DNA from: a candidate division WS6 bacterium OLB21
GTDB lineage: Bacteria; Patescibacteriota; Dojkabacteria; B142; OLB20
Assembly: GCA_001567305.1 (NCBI GenBank)
Contig: JYPD01000025.1
Location: forward strand, 116,085 to 180,084
Reading direction: 5' to 3'
Length of the DNA stretch: 64,000 nucleotides
A model generated the notes under the pieces. The model saw only the letters and a list, made by a program, of their open reading frames with translations, was not told where the DNA came from and did not search any database. Both the position numbers and the translations under genes were made by a program. Numbering within the stretch: position 1 is the first letter of the stretch; each line of letters begins with the position of its first letter. Positions 57,810 to 64,000 of this stretch are shown here, piece after piece.

Positions 57810-57848
57810 GATAGTAATATTTTTGTAATATCAATAAAAATTACTATC
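57810..57848 (+). promoter_or_regulatory. Inverted repeat abutting the start of a membrane protein gene
   Basis: GATAGTAAT (57810-57818) and ATTACTATC (57840-57848) are exact inverted copies 21 bases apart, ending right at ATG 57849. The inner ATATT/AATAT also pairs. It could be an operator (the TetR gene is upstream) or a leader hairpin that covers the start codon. Confidence 0.5.
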
Positions 57849-58674
57849 ATGTTGACTAGCAACTCAAGTTCTTCCAGGCCGGTTCGAGTAGTAAATGAGA
57901 AGGGCATAGATAGTAAAACTTTCGCCTTGAATTTCGTACTTTTCTTACTTGTATTCATTCCCCTTGGGGTACTTCTGCATTTCTATTTCTCAAGTCCAAA
58001 TGCCCCTGTCTTTAGTGGGTTTAATTCTCTATTTGGGATCAATGTCATTACAGAAGATGTTGATTCAGATAATAACGATGATTCCGAAAAAAGGGGTAGT
58101 GGTGCATTTGACGATTTTTTGGATGAATTTTCGAAGAAATCATATAAGGTCACAACAAAGGGAACTATTCTGCTTTCCGGAAATACCGTATTTAACTTCA
58201 GTCTAGATGACATTAACTATTTCTACGATAAGGGAAAGCTTATAATGGCAGAATTTTCTTCTGGCAGGGCACTCCTGTTGGACACGGATTCTGGATATAT
58301 AGTCTTAGACAGGAATAGGAACACTGCCACTAGCAATGTCCCATTTTCATCGTTAATCAAATTCCTGACACCTCTTGTCGATCCTTTGTATCTTTTGTCT
58401 GGAGAGTATTCTGTTGGAAACTTAAAACTGGAATCTAACAAAGAAGGTATATTGACCGGAGAATATAACTTCGTAAACTACTCCAACTTCGCAAACGAAT
58501 CTTTAGAAATACAGATCAGTTTTGATGAGAATTCAAAACTGATAAATTCTATTCAATTATTAACACCTGAAAAAGAAAAAAGTCGCCGAAATCAAATACG
58601 AGTTCAATGAGATTGAATCTATAGATATTGGATTAAACGATGATTATCAATTCATATCATATATATCAGAATGA
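57849..58674 (+). CDS. Single-pass membrane protein, unknown (one frameshift)
   Basis: About 275 residues: polar N-terminus, membrane helix at about 22-42, acidic Asp/Asn linker (DVDSDNNDDSE), then a beta-rich external domain with YKVTTKGTILLSGNTVF and GKLIMAEFSSGRALL. The open frame ends at 58610, but a break in the 6-A run at about 58575-58580 gives VAEIKYEFNEIESIDIGL and a stop at 58672-58674, where TGA overlaps the next ATG. ATG 57849 chosen because the upstream part is promoter-like. Family unknown. Likely regulated with tetR. Confidence 0.6.
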
Positions 58675-59099
58675 GGGACTATGAAGTTCTCGTCCTAGTT
58701 GCTTCCCTTGTCTGTGTTTTTGGACTGTTTATTATTGGAACCTTTGTTTCTGCCGGTTCTCGAAAACAGAGCTGGAGATATGATCTATATAAACGGTTGA
58801 AGAAAGCAAAATTAAAAAAGGTGAATAGTAAACCAGAAGCAATTGCTGTTCTTATCGAAGCACATGCCTTATTTGACAGATTGTTAGTGGGTATTGGAGC
58901 AGAAGGGAGTACACTGGGTGAAAGGTTGTCCAATATGCGAAGATACTTTACAAAAGAAGATTATCAAGAACTGCGAGAAGCAAATCGACTGAGGAATATT
59001 GTAGTTCATGAACCGGAGACTGTTGTGTATGCGAAACAGATCAAGCACGCAAAGAGTGTATTCTTAAATATTGCAGTCAAATACCTAAAGCATCAATGA
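58671..59099 (+). CDS. Membrane-anchored HEPN-like protein
   Basis: 142 residues. One membrane helix (about 6-28), then a helical domain: KPEAIAVLIEAHALFDRLLVGIG, GERLSNMRRYFTKEDYQELREANRLRNIVVHEPE. RNIVVH fits the R-x4-H motif of HEPN ribonucleases, and the preceding alpha-helical layout agrees. Whether it cuts RNA is not known; many HEPN relatives are non-catalytic. It overlaps the upstream gene (ATGA) and the downstream GT-C gene by 4 bp. Intact. Confidence 0.62.
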   Translation: MRDYEVLVLVASLVCVFGLFIIGTFVSAGSRKQSWRYDLYKRLKKAKLKKVNSKPEAIAVLIEAHALFDRLLVGIGAEGSTLGERLSNMRRYFTKEDYQELREANRLRNIVVHEPETVVYAKQIKHAKSVFLNIAVKYLKHQ

Positions 59100-60195
59100 T
59101 ACTTTCTAATCTTAGGGTGCTTCTTTCCAAAAAAACTACAAGACTAGTAGTAATCTTATTAGTTGAAGCAATCGTCCTGCGAGTGCTAATGGCAACGCAG
59201 GGACAGAATGTCGATTTCGATTCGTATAGAATTGTTGCCGAAATAATGCATAGCGGAGGGAATGTCTATGCCGAAACTACCAGATACAACTATAGTCCCT
59301 TGTGGGCTTATATCTTGCTACTTTTTGAAGAAGTCAGAATCTTATTTCAAGCAGATATTTGGTTATTCAGGCTACAAATAGTGTTGTTACTAGCAATGGC
59401 CGATGTACTAATAGCCCTTGTTTTGTATAAGATATCGGGATTAAAATCTTTTGCCTTGTATATTTTTAGCCCACTTGTCATTTTTGTGAGTGCGTTTAAC
59501 ATGCAGTTCGATAATCTTGCTCTGGCTTTAGGTTTATCTTCACTATTTCTTTTGAAAAAACAGAAGATTAGAGTTTCCATTGTTCTAATGGTTGCATCGT
59601 TGCTAGTTAAACATACTTTAATTGCTTATCTTCTTTGGTTGCTGTTCAGAAGAGATGTACCCAAAAAAGGATTATTCGTAATTCTACCTATGGCTATTCT
59701 GAGTTTGAGTTTTCTAGTTTACGGAATTGAGTACGAGTATTTGCTCAGGAATGTTATTTCGTACAGACCAAATGACGCAGCCCCGTTATACAATATGTTT
59801 GTTCCAGATATTTTTAAGGGTATATTTTAAGCCCGAGTATTTGCTCGCCTTAATATTGTTGGTTGCTGGTTTTGTTTTTCGTAAGCGACCTCTGTTTGAA
59901 AACTTTGCGATTTATCTTACAACACTTGTTCTATTTGCACCCGCTATGTTGCATAGTTATTTAGCAATTCCTATGATAGCTGTCTCTTTGTATCCAAATC
60001 TATTTATGCTTGCTTATAGCTTATATGGTGCGTATCTGTATATGCTCACCGGGCCAGGAGTTGACTGGAATTTCTTTGTAAGAACAGCTCCTGATTTTGC
60101 ACTTACTACTAAGATGCACGATAGAATATATGACATCCCCAGTAATTTTTGTTACTTGGTGGATATTTCTTAGCCTTTTTTCCCAACTCAAGTAA
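59096..60195 (+). CDS. GT-C membrane glycosyltransferase, copy 2 (two frameshifts)
   Basis: About 365 residues, paralog of 41512. DFDSYRIVAEIMHSGGNVYAETTRYNYSPLW is almost the same first loop, then FNMQFDNLALALGL. Breaks are a GGG run near 59818-59821 and a CCCC run near 60137-60141; restored ends read VYFKPEYLLALILL and YDIPVIFVTWWIFLSLF, matching the paralog's YDIPMLFLFLG. Stop at 60193-60195. It overlaps the HEPN-like gene by 4 bp. Acts at the membrane, probably with polyprenyl-phosphate sugar as donor. Confidence 0.72.
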
Positions 60196-60201
60196 GGTCT
60201 C

Positions 60202-60231
60202 TGTTTAAAATAATAAGAGTCTCTTTAAACA
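60202..60231. repeat. Short inverted repeat in the gap between GT-C genes
   Basis: TGTTTAAA (60202-60209) and TTTAAACA (60224-60231) are exact inverted copies 14 bases apart. The gap also has a direct repeat, GTCTCTGTTTAAA and GTCTCTTTAAA. Could be a weak terminator or an operator for the next gene; no T-run follows. Confidence 0.4.
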
Positions 60232-60261
60232 ATGAGCTTTTATATCAGCGCCAAACAATTA

Positions 60262-61647
60262 ATGCCAGAGCAAAATAGCAGAAAAAATTGACCTTTTTAT
60301 TTTGACAGGATTTGTGTATCTTTTCTTACCTTTCGTCTTCTTTCTAGCATATTTAGAGCCACTTCTATTAAGTCTACTAATTCCCATGACTTGGATTGGC
60401 ATTATATTCTCAAGGTCTGATATCGAGGGTTTTAAACTAGACAAGATTTCTATAACTCAAAGATGGTTGATAATATTTTCGATTCTAGTCTTTGTCTTGC
60501 TTGGTGGATTTCCTCAGTTAATCGGCTTTGAACAATTATTTGATTGGCAAAAGCATAACACGATCCTTACGGATCTTATAAGTAATAGCTGGCCTGTTGC
60601 TTATACAGACGGAAGCTTTTTAAACTATTATCTCGGAATCTATTTCATTCCTGCATTCTTTGGAAAGATATTTGGTGGATTCGCTATCGGAAAAGTCTTT
60701 CTAAGTATTTGGATTCTGATAGGTTATATTGTATCTGTTCAGTTGATTTACAACTACTTATTCAAAGTAATGAAAGATAGTAGGTTTGTCATATTTGGAC
60801 TAATATTACTATTACTTATATCTGGACTTGATTGGTTGCAGTATTACATCAATAATGGTTATCTTCCAAGAACTGCAGAACATATTGAATGGTCATATCG
60901 AATCTTCATGGACGGTTTATACAAGGGATTTTTTCAGTATTCAAGTATCGTTACCCTCATAACTCATGTACCACAGCATTTATACCCAGCATTGATTGGG
61001 ATCTGCCTGACGCTATTGACAAAGCGTTATAGCATATTTCTGATACCTGTATTGTTTATATGGTCCCCGTTTTCTGCTATTGGAGTTGGACTAGCAATAC
61101 TGTTGGTAATAAGAAAAGATATCTTAAGGTTTGACTATCTTTTCTTTTTCTTTATTATTGATTGTTCCTGTAGTTTTTTTCTATCTTCATCACAACCATA
61201 TTGATAACAGAATAATTGTTACTACCAATTTCTCTAGATATTTAATCTTTCTAGCACTAGAACTGTTTCCAATCATTACATTAACAATTATGTCCTGGTC
61301 GAGTTTAAAAAAAGACAGAAAAGGTAATACAGACAATATGTTGTATTTTGCTATGTATATTCCCGCTCTTTCGCTACGGGAATGTATCCGCTAATGATGT
61401 CCTAATCCGGAGCGCTTTTCCAGTATTCTTTTTAGCTACATTAATTCCTTTAGCATATATAAACAAGTATCCTTTTAAAAAGATTGCAATTGTTATCATT
61501 GTCTGGAGCCTTGGCCTAGCAACTCCAATATTTGAATTTTTAAGAATTCAGCCAGGTCGAGGTTATCAAGAGCCTATGGACTCAATTCTCGAAATTCGAG
61601 GAGGAAAAGCTGTACATGATCAATACCTAGGCAGACCTTGGCGTTAA
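60262..61647 (+). CDS. Multi-pass membrane protein, probable GT-C type (three frameshifts)
   Basis: About 461 residues restored, with ten or more helices. Start ATG 60262 (MPEQNSRK), break at an A-run near 60282-60286, then IDLFILTGFVYLFLPF; FDWQKHNTILTDLISNSWPVAYTDGSFLNYYLGIYF is the first long external loop with acidic residues as in GT-C enzymes. Further breaks near 61140-61150 (T/C tract) and near 61362-61368 (CCC/CTTT) give VPVVFFYLHHNHIDN and LFRYGNVSANDVLIRSAFP. Ends RGGKAVHDQYLGRPWR. Function by fold only. It overlaps the cytochrome b5-like gene by 4 bp at the 3' end. Confidence 0.6.
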
Positions 61648-62007
61648 TCTGACAATCTGCCAATAAGAAGTCCTGCTTTAATTCTGTCTGCATTGCTGCT
61701 ATGAGGGATTCCTTGATTGGCTTTCGTGTTGAAAAGCGAGGTAGCATCTTTACCGCAACCAAGAAGGATTTGTTCTTCTCCTGGATGAGAGCTTACATAA
61801 GAAGTGACATCGTATACTAGGCCTTCTATTGCCATCCAGCAATCATCTGCACTATTGTGTTGTGCAAGCTCGCCTAGGCTAATGACCGCCTCTTGATTAG
61901 AGTCACTATTAGAAGGGGCCTGGTCATTAACAGGGCTGCTACATCCGGTGATTAATACTGCTGAGACTGCAAGGATAGATAAGATTTTCGTAGTATTATC
62001 TGTAATA
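61644..62007 (-). CDS. Cytochrome b5-like heme-binding lipoprotein
   Basis: About 120 residues. A hydrophobic stretch KILSILAVSAVLITGC ends in a lipobox (ITGC), then a Ser/Asn linker, and DDCWMAIEGLVYDVTSYVSSHPGEEQILLGCGKDATSLF, of which WMAIEGLVYDVTSY and HPGEEQILLGCGKDAT are the b5 signatures; a second His follows in GIPHSSNA. The usual HPGG is HPGE. Heme ligation by two His is plausible. No ATG, GTG or TTG lies in frame before the hydrophobic part; ATT 62007 or a hidden break is the start. Gene follows the 62009 membrane protein on the same strand. Confidence 0.7.
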
Positions 62008-62008
62008 A

Positions 62009-62476
62009 TTAATTATTTATAGTTATTGTTTCAATATCGTCAGTAATGCTAGGGAAAGTCGCTTGGTTAGTGAGTCTGATCGAGCTTGCTCCAATGATGA
62101 TATAAGGGCTTTCCAGTGCTGAATTTAAATCATATTGAATAGTAGCTCCAAGTTCTGTTGTAATCTCGATTTCATTAGCGCTGTAACCAAGATTATTCAA
62201 AATATCTGCAAGGTAAACTCTGGAGTTTTCGTTGTCACTATACCCAAAAGCAACACCGAGTAACTCACTAACTGTGTATATCTTCTCTTGACCTCCAGCA
62301 AAGATTGAGATTTCGTCTACAAAACTGTTTTGTGGAGAATAGGTATTTGCTCCAAGTACCTGGGGACGAACTGACGGGACATAGGAGGAAAGAATCATTA
62401 GCACAGAAAATAATAAGACACAAAATGTTGTAATACTAACGGCAACTATTGTCTTCTTGATTTCGGTTTTCTCCAT
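62009..62476 (-). CDS. Single-pass membrane protein, unknown
   Basis: 155 residues: basic start EKTEIKK, membrane helix at about 9-30, then an external domain with a Gly/Asp mixture and no Cys. Same layout as the 29225 and 42606 proteins. TAGAAT ends six bases before ATG 62476. Downstream on the same strand is the cytochrome b5-like lipoprotein, so the two may be co-expressed. No family. Confidence 0.58.
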   Translation of the reverse strand: MEKTEIKKTIVAVSITTFCVLLFSVLMILSSYVPSVRPQVLGANTYSPQNSFVDEISIFAGGQEKIYTVSELLGVAFGYSDNENSRVYLADILNNLGYSANEIEITTELGATIQYDLNSALESPYIIIGASSIRLTNQATFPSITDDIETITINN

Positions 62477-62482
62477 GTAATT

Positions 62483-62488
62483 ATTCTA
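62483..62488 (-). promoter_or_regulatory. -10 box of a leaderless gene
   Basis: Minus-strand TAGAAT, six bases, ATG 62476; identical geometry to 38300, 50986 and 29708. Confidence 0.55.
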
Positions 62489-62547
62489 GCAAATATTATG
62501 ATTCTTTTGTGCTTTCTTTCTTATTGGCTGAGTAATATACTTATGTA

Positions 62548-63307
62548 GTGAAGACTTTTCTAAACAATCTAAAAACTGTATTTGCTAGTTCACAAGAACA
62601 TCCTGTCGAATTCATCAAGATCAGGTTCCTTGTTATTTCTGGAATTATCGGGAGCTTACTCCTTATTACTTATGCCATAATAAACTTTGCCATCGCTGAT
62701 TATCCAGCAGCTGTTATGGAACTGATTATGGGCTTAATGATGCTTGCTGCTGTAATTATTTCGGTTGGTACTATGAAGCTTGGCCTTGCTTCTGCTCTTG
62801 GGCTTTTTCCAGTAGTGTTTATGACAATGCATAATTTTAACTCGGGTGGTTTCTTTGATACAGGGCTGTTGTGGTGTTATATTCTTCCGCCGGTATCAAT
62901 TTTCCTAGTTGGAACACAAATTAGTACTGTTATTCATGTATTGTTTCTATTATTTACTTTGCTCCTTCGCACCCTTGCAAATACCGGTCAGGTAAACTTT
63001 ATATATGGCGACTTTGAATATCTGATGTTTGTCTTAACCTATACAACAGTGTTTTTACTAACTGCCCTTTTTGAAACTGCATGGCAGCAAAGTAATAGTG
63101 CTTTAATTGTCAAAGGTCTTTTGTTAGGAGAAAAAGAACCTGGAACTAGAAAGGACGATAGATACTCTAACAAAAACAAAAGGTGAACTATCGGCAAGTG
63201 TAGGCCGTTACGAGTCAGCAAACAAATTGCTAACAGAGGCTAATCAAAAAGTTATTGAGCGAGAGAAGAAGATGGTAGAATTAAAGAGAAAATTGCAAAG
63301 CAATTAA
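62548..63307 (+). CDS. Membrane protein with cytoplasmic coiled coil (one frameshift)
   Basis: About 252 residues. GTG 62548 (MKTFLNNLKTVFAS); six membrane helices between residues 25 and 185, as in sensor N-terminal (MASE-like) domains. The open frame ends at 63186, but a break in the GG run near 63129 restores KNLELERTIDTLTKTKGELSAS and a coiled coil to the stop at 63305-63307. There is no kinase domain. TAATAT lies ten bases before the GTG. Unknown function; could be a membrane sensor lacking output or a partner of another protein. Confidence 0.6.
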
Positions 63308-63332
63308 AAGATCCCGTTTATTGTAAATTCTT

Positions 63333-63989
63333 ATGAAATATCAAGTTCTCTTGTTTTACAAGTATGTGTTAGTTGATGATCCTCAGGCAGAAAAGCAAAA
63401 GCAATTAGACTACTTTAAGAAGTATAATCTTAAAGGCAGAATGATTATTGCTAAAGAGGGTATAAACGCTACCCTTGAAGGTGAAATAACTGATACCGAA
63501 AGCTACATTCAAGAAATGTCGAAAGACAAGCGGTTTGCAGATATTCATTGGAAGAAGAGTGAGGGTAACGGAAAATCTTTTCCAAAGATTAATATCAAGG
63601 TTCGTCCAGAAATCGTTAGTCTCGGACTGAAACATGACGATTTTGATCCAAACCAGATATCTGGAAAGTATATTACTGCAGAAGAGCTACATGATTTGTA
63701 TGAATCCGGAGCTGAGTTTTATGTTATTGATATGCGAAACGACTACGAGCAAAAGGTTGGTCATTTTGAAAGTGCTTTGCTTATGCCCATGAAAAACTTC
63801 AGAGAGCTGCCAGAACTAATCGAATCCATCAGTCATTTAAAAGATAAGCTTGTAGTAACTACTTGTACAGGAGGGATTCGTTGTGAAAAGGCTTCTGGAT
63901 TTTTAGTTAAGCATGGATTTACAAATGTCTATCAGCTATATGGTGGCATGCACAGCTATATCGAAAAGTATCCAGACCAGCATTTTTAA
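63333..63989 (+). CDS. trhO: tRNA uridine(34) hydroxylase (TrhO, rhodanese domain)
   Basis: Makes 5-hydroxyuridine at tRNA position 34 in known members. 218 residues, shorter than the ~300 of E. coli because the C-terminal part is absent. LKGRMIIAKEGINATLEGE and PKINIKVRPEIVSLG are N-terminal hallmarks; the rhodanese part has VIDMRNDYEQKVGHFESALLMPM and VTTCTGGIRCEKASGFLVKHGF with the catalytic Cys in CTGGIRC. It ends 11 bp before the window end. Third wobble-uridine enzyme in the window, with Elp3 and the Trm9-like protein. Confidence 0.92.
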   Translation: MKYQVLLFYKYVLVDDPQAEKQKQLDYFKKYNLKGRMIIAKEGINATLEGEITDTESYIQEMSKDKRFADIHWKKSEGNGKSFPKINIKVRPEIVSLGLKHDDFDPNQISGKYITAEELHDLYESGAEFYVIDMRNDYEQKVGHFESALLMPMKNFRELPELIESISHLKDKLVVTTCTGGIRCEKASGFLVKHGFTNVYQLYGGMHSYIEKYPDQHF

Positions 63990-64000
63990 GGGAAGTTCTA

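Noticed and set aside
1..64000. Recoded genetic code (UGA as glycine)
   Set aside because: Clear genes such as 7022-9199 and 9181-9633 end with TGA, and internal TGA is absent from intact genes. Standard bacterial code fits.
1..64000. CRISPR array, rRNA, tRNA, insertion sequence
   Set aside because: No regular direct repeats with spacers, no cloverleaf or rRNA-like segment and no transposase noticed on reading; a tool scan would be needed for certainty.

Overview
The window is about 64 kb of AT-rich, densely packed bacterial chromosome. Its style suggests a Candidate Phyla Radiation (Patescibacteria) genome. The signs are divergent SecD/SecF halves, the LemA/DUF2207 pair, a transketolase split into two genes, a short PRPP synthetase, many single-pass surface proteins of no known family, and almost no general biosynthesis. 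UGA is used as a normal stop, so this is not the Gracilibacteria/Absconditabacteria code. The assignment is inference; no rRNA or marker tree is available here. No rRNA, tRNA, CRISPR array or insertion sequence was recognised.

Layout. Bases 1-9199 (+): ATP sulfurylase (cut by the window edge), APS kinase and a carbohydrate-type sulfotransferase, then glycosyltransferases, i.e. a PAPS supply feeding a predicted sulfated surface glycan. 9181-20414 (-): one long run of GtrA-like protein, GT4, GT2, GalE, both ATP-citrate lyase subunits, a kinase-fold protein, a mannose-1-phosphate guanylyltransferase, YvcK, ApbE and a cohesin-like surface protein. 20466-29224 (+): UMP kinase, SecG, an orphan substrate-binding protein, LemA/DUF2207, SecD/SecF and an acetyltransferase. 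29225-32221: a Trm9/ABH8-like methyltransferase back to back with Elp3 (tRNA wobble uridine). 32259-36778: non-oxidative pentose phosphate genes (RpiB, Rpe, split transketolase, transaldolase). 36857-43302: an ECF sigma factor with a membrane anti-sigma/propeller sensor, GT-C enzymes and small surface proteins. 43336-49098: PRPP synthetase, two small four-cysteine proteins, a probable PD-(D/E)XK nuclease, a RecD-like helicase and a phospholipid pair. 49162-63989: FAD oxidoreductase, O-antigen-ligase-like protein, AsnB, CofE-like ligase, a TetR regulator with a palindromic operator, a HEPN-like membrane protein, more GT-C proteins, a cytochrome b5-like lipoprotein and TrhO.

Two global properties matter for reading the list. 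First, about 25 genes are broken by single-base indels, mostly in homopolymers, and each rejoins into a sensible protein. This looks like uncorrected long-read sequence, so I give the restored gene span and say where the frame breaks. Second, several genes have a TATAAT-like box ending 6-10 nt before the ATG and no Shine-Dalgarno sequence, which implies leaderless transcripts; I used this to choose starts.

Best candidates for new biology: the four-cysteine protein pair beside a cysteine-free RecB-like nuclease and a helicase; the Elp3/Trm9-like pair sharing a 21-bp promoter; sulfate activation plus sulfotransferase in a reduced genome; and ATP-citrate lyase in the same kind of genome.
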